Assembly: GCF_003323715.1 (NCBI RefSeq)
Contig: NZ_QOIN01000030.1
Location: 1-57,343, forward strand
Origin: Streptomyces diacarni
Lineage (GTDB): Bacteria; Actinomycetota; Actinomycetes; Streptomycetales; Streptomycetaceae
Direction: 5' to 3'
Length of the DNA stretch: 57,343 nucleotides
The notes beneath the pieces are model-generated. The model was not told where the DNA came from. It did not search any database and saw nothing but the letters and a program-made list of their open reading frames with translations. The position numbers were made by a program, and so were the translations under genes. Below, one piece after another: positions 27,507 through 36,260 of this stretch (its first letter is position 1; each line of letters starts with the position of its first letter).

Positions 27507-28577
27507 GTGCCAGAGCAGAGAGAACCCCGAGAGACCTCCGACCGGCCCCGAGCGCCGGAGGTGTCCATAGCGCCGGAGACGTCCCGAGCGCCGAGCCCGC
27601 ACCCGGGGACTGAACCGTTCGCGGCGCCGGAACGGCCACATCGGGCCGAAACGCCGGGGCAGTGCGGTTCACCGGGGCAGTCGGGTCCGTCTGAGTCGCG
27701 CGGCTCGGGCGCTCACCCGGGTGACGGCGGCGCAGAGCCGTCTGAGGACCGCGCTGTCGTGCGGGACGCCCTCGGCGTCGGTATCGCCGTCGGGCTGTCC
27801 GGTTTCGCGTTCGGTGTCACCGCCTCAGGAGCCGGTATCAGTCTCGCGCAGACGTGCGCGCTGAGCCTCTTCGTGTTCACCGGCGCCTCGCAGTTCGCCC
27901 TGGTCGGTGCCCTGGCCGCCGGGAGCGGACCGCTGACCGCGGCAGTTGGTGCGTTCTTCCTGGGGACCAGGAACACCCTCTACGGGCTGCGTCTCTCCGG
28001 CCTTCTCGGACTGCGCCTGGGGACGAGAGTCGCCGCAGCGCACTGGGTGATCGACGAGACGTCGGCCGTCGCCCTCGCCCAGCGCGGACGGCAGGCCGTC
28101 CGGCTCGGTTTCACCGTGACCGGTGCGACGCTCTTCGTCCTGTGGAACCTCACCACCTTCCTGGGCGCCCTCGGAGCCGAAGCGCTCGGGGACACCGCCG
28201 CCTGGGGGCTGGACGCGGCACCGCCCGCCGCCTTTCTCGCCCTGCTGGCCCCCATGCTCCGCACCGGTGCCGAGCGCACCACGGCGGGGCTCGCCGCCGT
28301 CCTCGGGCTCGCCCTCCTCCCGGTGCTGCCCGCAGGCGTACCGGTACTGGTGGCTGCCCTGGCGGCCCCTGCCGTCCTGGTGGTGCACAGCGGAAAGGCA
28401 CGGAGGGCAGCGGACGTCCTGATGCTGCAGAAGCAGAAGCAGAAGCAGAAGCAGAAGCAGAAACAGAAACAGAAACAGAAACAGAAACTGGTACAGGAGC
28501 AGGAACAGGCAGACGAGCAGGGACAGGAACAGGCACAGAGGCGAACGGAGAGCGGGAGCGAGGAGGAGTCGCGGTGA
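27507..28577 (+). CDS. azlC: AzlC-family branched-chain amino acid permease, large subunit
   Basis: 356 residues. The core, about 85-300, is AzlC-like with several membrane helices (DALGVGIAVGLSGFAFGVTA, TCALSLFVFTGASQFALVGA, FFLGTRNTLYGLRL, HWVIDETSAVALAQ). AzlC with AzlD exports branched-chain amino acids or analogues. Two ends are odd: an 80-residue Pro/Glu/Ser-rich N-terminal extension and a C-terminal tail with (Gln-Lys)10 followed by Gln/Glu-rich sequence. The start GTG 27507 has no ribosome binding site but TAATGT (27495-27500), overlapping the araC stop, lies 6 nt upstream and would give a leaderless transcript. The stop overlaps the azlD start by 4 nt. Confidence 0.9.
   Translation: MPEQREPRETSDRPRAPEVSIAPETSRAPSPHPGTEPFAAPERPHRAETPGQCGSPGQSGPSESRGSGAHPGDGGAEPSEDRAVVRDALGVGIAVGLSGFAFGVTASGAGISLAQTCALSLFVFTGASQFALVGALAAGSGPLTAAVGAFFLGTRNTLYGLRLSGLLGLRLGTRVAAAHWVIDETSAVALAQRGRQAVRLGFTVTGATLFVLWNLTTFLGALGAEALGDTAAWGLDAAPPAAFLALLAPMLRTGAERTTAGLAAVLGLALLPVLPAGVPVLVAALAAPAVLVVHSGKARRAADVLMLQKQKQKQKQKQKQKQKQKQKLVQEQEQADEQGQEQAQRRTESGSEEESR
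28428..28487 (+). repeat. Hexanucleotide microsatellite coding for (Gln-Lys)10 in azlC
   Basis: Five CAGAAG units followed by five CAGAAA units, 60 bp in total. The A-rich composition is unlike the surrounding G+C-rich coding sequence. Because the unit is 6 bp, gain or loss of copies would keep the frame and the coupled azlD start. Confidence 0.95.
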
Positions 28578-28879
28578 GTGTGTGGATCGCTATCGGGATC
28601 ACTGCCCTGGGCTGCTATCTGGTCAAGCTTCTCGGCCTGTCGGTGCCCGCGGGCGCTCTGGAGCGCCCGGTGTTCAAGCGGCTGACCGCCCTGCTGCCTG
28701 TGGCGCTGCTGGCGGCGCTGACCGCGCAGCAGACGTTCGCCGACCAGACAGTGCTCGTGCTCGACGCCCGTGCGGCCGGGCTCGCTGCCGCGGCACTCGC
28801 TCTGGTGCTGCGAGCGCCCTTCCTGGTCGTCGTCGCCGCGGCCGTTCTGGTCACCGCGGGCATACGCGCGGTGGGGTGA
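28574..28879 (+). CDS. azlD: AzlD-family small subunit of the branched-chain amino acid exporter
   Basis: 101 residues from GTG 28574, overlapping the azlC stop (GTGA). It has the usual AzlD pattern of three to four short membrane helices (VWIAIGITALGCYLVKLLGL, LLPVALLAALTAQQTF, AAGLAAAALALVLRAPFLVV) and the family's KRLTALLPVALL stretch. It is expected to form the exporter with AzlC. The purine-rich end of azlC supplies the ribosome binding site (GAGGAGGAG about 9 nt upstream). Confidence 0.9.
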   Translation: MSVWIAIGITALGCYLVKLLGLSVPAGALERPVFKRLTALLPVALLAALTAQQTFADQTVLVLDARAAGLAAAALALVLRAPFLVVVAAAVLVTAGIRAVG

Positions 28880-28970
28880 CGCCTGCCGACACGTGCCCGG
28901 GGGACGCGAGCCGGACGGGGTTTTCGGTGTGTCCGGACGGCGTCTTCGTGGGGCGACTCGAAGGGATGGT

Positions 28971-29876
28971 TCACAGCCGTCCGTACGCGCGGAGAGTGTG
29001 CAGGGCCTCGAGCGTCACCAGAGGGCGCCCCTCCAACGCCGTTCCGGGCGCCCACCTGCGCCAGTTGATGTCCCACCCGCCGTCCTCTTCCTGGCGGTTC
29101 ACCAGGTGGTCGAGACAGCGGTCCAGTTCCGCGTCCGAGAACCAGCGCCGTGCCAGCGAGTCGGGCGCCGACGCGAAATCGGTCACGTAGTGGTGCTCTC
29201 CCGGTGCGTAACCGTCCGGAAGGGGGAAGCGCTCCGTGCGGTCCGGGTCGGTCACGACCAGGCGCTGCTCACGTACCAGCGTCCCCAGTCGGGCCGCCGC
29301 CGCCTCGGCCCGCGGGCGGTCCGGGACACCGTCCAGGAAGGCGAGCGCTGCCCGGACCTCGTACGGGTGGGTCTTGTCCAGGGTCTCGACGGTGTGCCAG
29401 CAGTAGTCCGTCGCGCGGAAGAGCCAAGCGTGCCAGACGCTGTTGCGGTGCAGTGTGCCCACGACCGGACCGGTCGCCAGCAGGTCGCTGGGCGGCACGT
29501 CCACCACGGGGATCCACGGTGCGGCAGGGTAGCCGCGCAGCGAGGGGTGGACGGCGGGAAGGGCGCCGTCGGGCGTGGAGACCGCCGTCAGATACCGGCC
29601 GATGCGCTCGACCCGTTGTCCGGCACAGCGTCCGATCGCATCCAGCACCCGCACGGCCGCAGCGGTGTGCAGTGGCTGGCTCACCGGACCCCGCAGATCG
29701 GGTTCCAGCGCGTGACCGTATCCGCCGTCCGCGTTGCGGTAGGCGTCCAGCGCCGTCTCGACCGCGCTCGGGTCGCCGTCCAGGAAGTCGTGCTCGAAAC
29801 GCCGCTGCTCCAGCACGCGCGCTGTCAGCCAGATGAAGTTCTCCGCGCGGGAGAGGATCGAACCACTGTGAGCCAT
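28971..29876 (-). CDS. Alpha/alpha-toroid (prenyltransferase/terpene cyclase-like) protein, function unknown
   Basis: 301 residues from ATG 29876. Repeated motifs such as DAYRNADGGYGHALEPDLRG near the N-terminus and RQEEDGGWDINWRRW near the C-terminus resemble the QW-type repeats of squalene cyclase and prenyltransferase toroids, with paired helices in between. No DxDD or DDxxD catalytic motif is evident and the protein is short, so enzymatic cyclase activity is unproven. It diverges from the DUF3046 gene (78 bp apart). Similar proteins occur upstream of recA in Streptomyces, from memory. No signal peptide or membrane segment is seen. Confidence 0.65.
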   Translation of the reverse strand: MAHSGSILSRAENFIWLTARVLEQRRFEHDFLDGDPSAVETALDAYRNADGGYGHALEPDLRGPVSQPLHTAAAVRVLDAIGRCAGQRVERIGRYLTAVSTPDGALPAVHPSLRGYPAAPWIPVVDVPPSDLLATGPVVGTLHRNSVWHAWLFRATDYCWHTVETLDKTHPYEVRAALAFLDGVPDRPRAEAAAARLGTLVREQRLVVTDPDRTERFPLPDGYAPGEHHYVTDFASAPDSLARRWFSDAELDRCLDHLVNRQEEDGGWDINWRRWAPGTALEGRPLVTLEALHTLRAYGRL

Positions 29877-29954
29877 TCTCCGACGGTAGGCCCGCCAGAC
29901 GCCCCGGTCACTGCTGTGGGACCGAGCCAACCCTCCAGGCGGGATACTTGAGGC

Positions 29955-30149
29955 ATGCGGTTGACGGACTTCTGGCAGCGGATGGCGGAGCACTTCGGTG
30001 CGTCGTACGCGGACTCCTTCGCACATGACTTCGTGATGTCCGAGCTGGGCGGCCGGACCGTCCATGAGGCGCTCGCGGCGGGGTGGGACGCGAAAGACGT
30101 GTGGCGGGTGGTCTGCGACGTCATGGACGTCCCGGCGCACAAGAGGTGA
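29955..30149 (+). CDS. DUF3046 family protein
   Basis: 64 residues with the family pattern: MRLTDFWQRMAEHFG, then HDFVMSELGGRTVHEAL and AKDVWRVVCDVMDVP. DUF3046 proteins are small, actinobacterial and usually lie just before recA, as here. Function is unknown. GATACT (29943-29948) ends 6 nt before the ATG and may be the -10 box of a leaderless mRNA; GAGG at 29950 is too close to act as a normal ribosome binding site. Confidence 0.88.
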   Translation: MRLTDFWQRMAEHFGASYADSFAHDFVMSELGGRTVHEALAAGWDAKDVWRVVCDVMDVPAHKR

Positions 30150-30192
30150 GTCGCTTACCAGGCGGTGTGTCCGATAGGGCGAAACTTGTCCG

Positions 30193-31542
30193 GTGGGTGC
30201 ACCAGGCGACGGCGGCCGGAATGACGGCGAGCACGACGGTCGCGACAGACACGCCGGCGAGCACGACGGTCGCGACAGACGCGCCGGGAAGCACGACGGC
30301 CGGGACCGACGCGACGGAGAGCCCGGCTCCGGGGAGAGGGGCGAGGGAGACGGAAAATCCCCCGCGAGTGGTGACCCCCAAGGGGAGGGGCTCGGCCCGG
30401 TGGCCTCGGCCGCGGGCTTCCGTCGCGGTCCATGGTCCTCGACGATGCCGCACTGGCTGCCGCGGGCCTTCGTGCTCGCCCTCGCCCTGTTCGCCGTCTA
30501 CCAGGTCCTCAGCTGGGCGGTCCTGCGGGTCCTCACCCTGCTGCTGGACGTCCTGATCGCGTTCTTCCTGGCGCTGGCCATGGAGCCCGCCGTCGCGGGG
30601 CTGGCCCGGCGGGGGATGCGGCGCGGGCCGGCCACCGCGCTGGTCTCCGCGGTGCTGCTGGTGGCCGCGGCCGGATTCTTCTTCGCGCTCGGCTCCCTCT
30701 TCGCCGAACAGGTCAGCCGCATCGTCGACAACCTGCCCCGCTACGTCTTTGAGGTCCTGCGCTGGAGCAACGAACACTTCCACACCGATCTGCACGTGGA
30801 CGAGCTCCGCTCGGGGCTCGTCCACTCCGACTGGGTACGCGGCTACCTGCGCAACGGGGCGCGGAACGTGTGGGGGGTCTCCGCGACGGTGCTGGGGGGA
30901 GTTTTCCAGCTTCTGACGGTCGCGCTGTTCACGTTCTACTTCGCGGCCGACGGCCCCCGGCTGCGGACCGTGCTGTGCTCCATACTGCCGCCCGCACGCC
31001 AGGCGGAGGTACTGCGCGCCTGGGAGATCGCTGTCAGCAAGACCGGCGGGTACATCTACTCGCGGGCTCTGATGGCGCTGATCTCCGCTGCCGCGCACTA
31101 CCTCTTCCTGCGGCTGCTGGGCGTTCCGTACGCGGCGGCGCTGGGCGTCTGGGTCGGGGCGGTCTCGCAGTTCGTGCCGACCGTGGGCACCTATCTGGCC
31201 GGGGCTCTGCCGCTGTTGATCGCCTTCACCGTCGACCCGTGGTCGGCGCTGTGGGTGCTGGTGTTCATCGTCCTCTACCAACAGTTCGAGAATTACGTGT
31301 TGCAGCCGCGCATCACCGCCAGGACCGTGGACATCCATCCCGCCGTCGCCTTCGCATCGGTGATCGCGGGCACCTCGCTGCTGGGGGTGGTGGGCGCGCT
31401 GGTCGCCATTCCGGCGATGGCGACGTTGCAGGGATTCCTCAGCGCGTACGTGAAGCGCTACGAGGTCTCGGACGTGTCGTTCGGACGGGGGCCGCGGGGC
31501 AGGCGCCGCGGGCTCGGGCGGTGGTTGTCGCGCCTCCGATGA
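30193..31542 (+). CDS. AI-2E family transporter (PerM-like permease)
   Basis: 449 residues from GTG 30193. The membrane part starts at about residue 85 (MPHWLPRAFVLALALFAVY) and holds eight or so helices with the family motifs (LDVLIAFFLALAMEPAVAGL, GGVFQLLTVALFTFYFAADG, SQFVPTVGTYLAGALPLLIA, YQQFENYVLQPRI, ASVIAGTSLLGVVGALVAIP). The substrate is unknown; family members include quorum-signal exporters and sodium/proton antiporters. The first 84 residues are a hydrophilic repeat region, and ATG 30445 at the first helix is an alternative start; neither start has a clear ribosome binding site. It lies between DUF3046 and recA. Confidence 0.88.
   Translation: MGAPGDGGRNDGEHDGRDRHAGEHDGRDRRAGKHDGRDRRDGEPGSGERGEGDGKSPASGDPQGEGLGPVASAAGFRRGPWSSTMPHWLPRAFVLALALFAVYQVLSWAVLRVLTLLLDVLIAFFLALAMEPAVAGLARRGMRRGPATALVSAVLLVAAAGFFFALGSLFAEQVSRIVDNLPRYVFEVLRWSNEHFHTDLHVDELRSGLVHSDWVRGYLRNGARNVWGVSATVLGGVFQLLTVALFTFYFAADGPRLRTVLCSILPPARQAEVLRAWEIAVSKTGGYIYSRALMALISAAAHYLFLRLLGVPYAAALGVWVGAVSQFVPTVGTYLAGALPLLIAFTVDPWSALWVLVFIVLYQQFENYVLQPRITARTVDIHPAVAFASVIAGTSLLGVVGALVAIPAMATLQGFLSAYVKRYEVSDVSFGRGPRGRRRGLGRWLSRLR
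30227..30316 (+). repeat. Three 30-bp tandem repeats at the 5' end of the AI-2E transporter gene
   Basis: Copies start at 30227, 30257 and 30287; the first two differ by one base, the third by several. In the gene's frame each codes ten residues like G-E-H-D-G-R-D-R-H-A; in the +1 frame the same DNA reads as a Thr/Ala/Asp-rich peptide. Because start choice is open, the repeat may be 5' leader and not protein. Confidence 0.85.
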
Positions 31543-31657
31543 CCGGGTACGTCTCCTCGTTCCGGAGGCGTTCCGGAGCCTTCCCGGGGACGTGAAGCTC
31601 CGGTGCAAACGCTGTGACCTGCGGCTTTCGAAGTTGTCCACAGGCGCGCGGTGCGAC

Positions 31658-31687
31658 TTGACTCAAAAATCGAACATCGATTCTTAT
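31658..31687 (+). promoter_or_regulatory. recA promoter
   Basis: TTGACT at 31658-31663 is a good -35 box. A -10 element lies in ATTCTTAT (31680-31687), 16-18 nt downstream. The SOS box at 31672 sits between and overlaps the -10 region. Confidence 0.7.
31672..31683. promoter_or_regulatory. LexA (SOS) operator of recA
   Basis: GAACATCGATTC, preceded by C, matches the actinobacterial/streptomycete SOS box (GAAC-N4-(G/A)TTC) and lies inside the recA promoter, where LexA binding would repress. It is the only such box seen near the recombination genes. Confidence 0.75.
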
Positions 31688-31818
31688 GGAGGCTCCGGCG
31701 AACGCCCGCTCAGGCCATGCCGGCCGGGGGAGCGCGGGTCCGGACCGATTGTCAGTGGCAGGCGCTAGCGTCGTGAGACGTGAAGCGATCGACTCAAGCA
31801 AACAACCGGGTGGCACCC

Positions 31819-32991
<1,173 letters not shown>

Positions 32992-32995
32992 TCCG

Positions 32996-33721
32996 GTGAC
33001 ACGGCGCACCGACTGGCCGGAGTACACCCCTTCCCCGGACCCGTCCTCGGCCTCCGCCGCGCCGTGGGGCGCCGGCACGAGCACGGGCTCCCAGGACGGC
33101 GATGGTCCCGCCCCGTCGAGGGCCGGAGCGGGACCATCGCGTTCGCCGTCCACCCCCGGGGAGCAACAGCCCGGGGGATCGCGGCCCTCCAGGGAGCCGC
33201 GGTCCCAGGAGCCGCAGGATCCGGTGGAGCGGGCCAGAGCCATCTGCCTGCGGCTTCTCACCGGTACGCCTCGGACGCGCCGGCAGCTCGCGGACGCGCT
33301 CCGCAAGCGGGACGTGCCTGAGGAGGCGGCCGAAGAAATCCTGGCTCGGCTGGAAGGTGTCGGTCTCATCGACGACGGCGCGTTCGCGGCCGCATGGGTG
33401 GAGTCCCGGCATCACAGTCGGGGGCTGGCCCGCCGCGCTCTCGCACGTGAACTGCGCACCAAGGGTGTGGACGCCACGGTGATCGACGAGGCGGTGGGCG
33501 AGCTCGACGCGGAGCAGGAGGAAGAGACAGCGCGGGCGCTGGTAGAGCGCAAGTTGCGTGCCACCAGAGGCCTGGAGAGGGACAAGCGTCTCCGCCGTCT
33601 CGCCGGGATGCTGGCCCGCAAGGGCTACCCGGAAGGCCTCGCCCTCCGCGTGGTCCGCCAAGCGCTGGAGGAAGAGGGGGAGGACCCGGAGGAGCTGGAG
33701 GAGCATTTCCCGGGGATTTAG
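32996..33721 (+). CDS. recX: RecX, regulator of RecA
   Basis: 241 residues from GTG 32996, 4 nt after the recA stop, so translation is probably coupled. RecX binds RecA filaments and limits their activity. The three-helix RecX repeats start at about residue 77 (DPVERARAICLRLLTGTPRT, then LADALRKRDVPEEAAEEI, GVGLIDDGAFAAAWVES, GLARRALARELRTKGVD). The first 75 residues are a Ser/Pro/Gly-rich disordered extension not found in short RecX proteins. No clear ribosome binding site precedes the start, which fits coupling to recA. Confidence 0.93.
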   Translation: MTRRTDWPEYTPSPDPSSASAAPWGAGTSTGSQDGDGPAPSRAGAGPSRSPSTPGEQQPGGSRPSREPRSQEPQDPVERARAICLRLLTGTPRTRRQLADALRKRDVPEEAAEEILARLEGVGLIDDGAFAAAWVESRHHSRGLARRALARELRTKGVDATVIDEAVGELDAEQEEETARALVERKLRATRGLERDKRLRRLAGMLARKGYPEGLALRVVRQALEEEGEDPEELEEHFPGI

Positions 33722-33790
33722 AAGGGACCCGGATGGTCCTGGAAGGGACCGGACGGGTCTGGAGGGATTCCGGAGGGACCCAGACGGTCG
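33721..33790. repeat. Degenerate 20-bp tandem repeats after recX
   Basis: Units GAAGGGACCCGGATGGTCCT (33721-33740), a near copy at 33741-33760, a partial unit at 33761-33770 and another at 33771-33790. The first unit begins on the last base of the recX stop codon. Confidence 0.75.
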
Positions 33791-33827
33791 GCATGGGATG
33801 GGTGCCGGGTCATGCGCGAAGGCCGCA

Positions 33828-33861
33828 AGACGCTCGGCTGGACGACACCAGCCGAGCGTCT
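33828..33861 (+). terminator. Hairpin terminator candidate after recA-recX
   Basis: Perfect 14-bp stem AGACGCTCGGCTGG / CCAGCCGAGCGTCT (33828-33841 with 33848-33861) with a 6-nt loop. There is no T-run, as is common for streptomycete terminators. Confidence 0.7.
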
Positions 33862-34448
33862 ACGTGATCTGCTCACCACCTAGCCAGGCGGTGTTGCCGC
33901 GACCACTGGAATCCACGCCCACCGGAGCCGGAGGGGCCACCGTGCGGGGCGGTGGAGGCCGCCGTGCGACGTTCACGCTGCGGGAGCGTCGATCGCCTCG
34001 GGTCCGAAGAGGTGCCGGGCCGCTCTGTGCCGGGGAGTTGTCAGCACCCCATCGTGGGGAGCCCATTCTTCGTGGAAGCCTGAGCAGCGGTGCCGTTCGG
34101 GGGTGCCGCCCGGCATTCCTGGGTCTCGTCGACCGTGGAGTGTCCAGCTACCGTCGCTGTTCTCGACGCGATGGAACTTTCTGATGCTCTACGCGTTCTT
34201 GCCTGACGACTGGCAGGCCGTCCAGCTCGCATACGTGCCGGAGTCGTAGCCGGCCTGGGCGGCGCCGATGCCGATGCCGATCCCGGAGAAGGCAATGTCC
34301 CGTGAGCCGATCGGGGAGTCCGCCCCACCGTGGCGAACCCGCACCGGCATCTCACTCACATCGGGCGGACATTGGTCAGATGCTCCTTGAAAACCTCCAT
34401 GGAACGGCTGCCTCCGATTTCCGCGCGCGGTGGAGGGAAGCGAGCAGG
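33862..34448. other. Gene-poor gap before the TTA-containing gene
   Basis: 587 bp with no confident gene. Third-position bias is weak in all frames. A short minus-strand frame (34189-34350) is listed separately. The sequence may be debris of earlier insertions, since a transposase remnant lies 1.6 kb further on. Confidence 0.5.
34189..34350 (-). CDS. Possible small ORF or gene remnant, unrecognised
   Basis: 53 codons from ATG 34350 to the stop at 34189. It has a Gly/Ile-rich stretch (AFSGIGIGIGAAQAGYD) and ends QSSGKNA. The reading frame continues upstream without similarity to anything I recognise, and no ribosome binding site is seen. It may be the tail of a decayed gene. Confidence 0.2.
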   Translation of the reverse strand: MPVRVRHGGADSPIGSRDIAFSGIGIGIGAAQAGYDSGTYASWTACQSSGKNA

Positions 34449-36029
34449 ATGGAAGATCACTACTCTGGTGGAGTGCTCTCCTACGACGAGTTGACTCCAC
34501 CTGAGCGTCGGTTATGGGGCGGGTTTCCCGAGGGGCGCTTCGTGGACTTGCGCACGGGTCTGCCCGAGGACGACCGTGTCGCCGAGGGGGGAGGGTGGGG
34601 CCCTGAGCGGACGATTCGAGCCGCGGTGATCGCGGCGCTCCTCCTGGGTGCGCACACCGCGCAGCCGGGTGCTGTCGCGTGTCTGCGGCTCGCCGGGGCA
34701 CGGATATCAGGGCACCTGGACCTCGCGGGCGCACAGATCGCTCACGCCCTCTGGCTGGAGGACTGCTGGTTCGAGGAGTCGGTGGACCTGCTTGGAGCGT
34801 CGACGCAAACGCTCGTGATCAGGGGCAGCCGCGTACCGGGTATCGAAGCCTATTCGGCCCGCGTCGAGGGCACGTTCGACCTGCGGTATTCCGTGGTGGA
34901 AAGCCTCGCGTCCTCGCCCTTCAACCATGTGAGCACCGCCCTGTCCTTGAGCGACGCCCGGGTGACGGGCGGCATGCTGCTCGACGGGGCGGAGATCAGC
35001 GCGCCCGGAGGATGGGCCGTGGCCGCCGGCGGCCTGGTCATGGAAGGAGGGGTGACCTGCAGAGGCGGGTTCGTCGCGCGGGGTGAGGTGCGCCTGCTGG
35101 GAGCACAGCTGCCGGGCGGACTGTTCATGCAGGGGGCACAGTTGGTGAGCCCCGGGCCACGCGGGACGGCGCTCGCTCTGGACAACGCCGTGGGCTCGAC
35201 GCTCGACTTGTCCGACGGGTTCACCGCGAACGGGACCGTACGACTGCGGGGTGCCCGGGTCTCGGACGGTGTGACCTTCGAGGGAGCTTTTCTGCACGGA
35301 CCATCCGACGACCGCGGCCCATCTTTGGCCGCCCCCCTGATGCAGGGTGTCGACTTCGACCTCACCCTCGCCCGGTCTCCGTCCGGCAGCGTGGACCTGC
35401 GGGGGGCACAGGTGACCAGTCTTCACGACAGCGAGCGCAGCTGGCCGGACGTGGTGGAGCTGGACGGCTTCGTCTACGGCTCCGTCAAGGTGGACGAAGG
35501 CGGGGAGCGCCGGGAAGCAGTGGGGTGGCGGGACTCCGTTGCCCGGCGGGTGGCGTGGATACGACGCAGCCCCGGCTACAACCCGCAGCCTTACGAGCAG
35601 TTGGCGAGCTGGTACCGGAAGGCCGGCCACGACGACGACGCCCGCCGCGTTCTCCTGGCCAAGCAGCGCCATCGGCGTCGGACTCTGCCCTGGGCGGCGC
35701 GCGTGTGGGGGCACCTGCTCGACGCGACTGTCGGCTACGGATACCGCCCCTGGCTGGCGGGTGTCTGGCTCCTCGCACTGACCGTGCTGGGCACGCTGTC
35801 CTTCGGCGCTCACTCTCCCAGCCCGGTCAAACAAGGCGAAGGCGCTCCGTTTCAGCCTCTCGTCTACACACTCGACCTGGTGATCCCCGTCGGCGGTCTG
35901 GGCCAGCGCACCGCCTGGTACTGGCCGCACGACAGCCTCCAGTGGCTGGCCTACCTGCTGATCGCCTTCGGTTGGGTTTTGACGACAGCTGTCATCGCGG
36001 GCGTCACCCGGGCTCTGCAGAAGAACTAG
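34449..36029 (+). CDS. Beta-helix/membrane protein of unknown function, with a TTA codon
   Basis: 526 residues from ATG 34449, with GGAGGG about 11 nt upstream. After a short N-terminal motif (LSYDELTPPERRLWGGFPEG) and WGPERTIRAAVIAALLLGA comes a long run of pentapeptide-like strands (ARISGHLDLAGAQIAHAL, ARVTGGMLLDGAEI, AQLPGGLFMQGAQLVS, VDLRGAQVTSL) that probably fold as a beta-helix. The C-terminus has a helical region (PYEQLASWYRKAGHDDDARR) and two membrane segments (PWLAGVWLLALTVLGTLSF and SLQWLAYLLIAFGWVLTTAV). Such proteins are often labelled membrane-associated oxidoreductase in Streptomyces, but no cofactor motif supports that label. Leu 22 is encoded by TTA (34512-34514), so translation should depend on the bldA tRNA and be limited to late growth or development. 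It lies beside a transposase remnant and a gene-poor gap. Confidence 0.8.
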   Translation: MEDHYSGGVLSYDELTPPERRLWGGFPEGRFVDLRTGLPEDDRVAEGGGWGPERTIRAAVIAALLLGAHTAQPGAVACLRLAGARISGHLDLAGAQIAHALWLEDCWFEESVDLLGASTQTLVIRGSRVPGIEAYSARVEGTFDLRYSVVESLASSPFNHVSTALSLSDARVTGGMLLDGAEISAPGGWAVAAGGLVMEGGVTCRGGFVARGEVRLLGAQLPGGLFMQGAQLVSPGPRGTALALDNAVGSTLDLSDGFTANGTVRLRGARVSDGVTFEGAFLHGPSDDRGPSLAAPLMQGVDFDLTLARSPSGSVDLRGAQVTSLHDSERSWPDVVELDGFVYGSVKVDEGGERREAVGWRDSVARRVAWIRRSPGYNPQPYEQLASWYRKAGHDDDARRVLLAKQRHRRRTLPWAARVWGHLLDATVGYGYRPWLAGVWLLALTVLGTLSFGAHSPSPVKQGEGAPFQPLVYTLDLVIPVGGLGQRTAWYWPHDSLQWLAYLLIAFGWVLTTAVIAGVTRALQKN

Positions 36030-36063
36030 CAGCCGGCAGATGAGCGGAGGCGTCCCCGGCAGA

Positions 36064-36234
36064 TCAGGGCGGATCCCGGGGCGATGAGGCTTCGTGGGTG
36101 TCGTCTCGGACCTGTCCAGTGCGTCCGGGGCGACGGAACCCGTGCGGGCGAGCCAACGCGTGCTCGCCGGCGGCCCGGGTGGCGGCGAGCGGGATGCCGG
36201 TCGCATCCGTGAGCGAACGGTGTTTGCTGCCCGT
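36064..36234 (-). pseudogene. IS5-type transposase remnant
   Basis: On the minus strand the reading GSKHRSLTDATGIPLAATRA matches the DDE transposase region usually seen as G-x-K-x-H-x-L-x-D-x2-G-x-P-L-A in streptomycete IS5-family elements. The similarity fades within about 25 residues, the catalytic context upstream is missing and no terminal repeats are recognisable. It is an old fragment between the TTA gene and the monooxygenase. Confidence 0.6.
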
Positions 36235-36260
36235 CCTGACCCGGTGGCAAGGGCCTCGCG

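Noticed and set aside
30227..30316. 30-bp repeats considered as CRISPR repeats
   Set aside because: Copies are directly adjacent with no spacers, and no cas genes are present.
33862..34188. Coding frames in the gap after recX
   Set aside because: No ribosome binding site, weak codon bias and no recognisable motif in any of the six frames.
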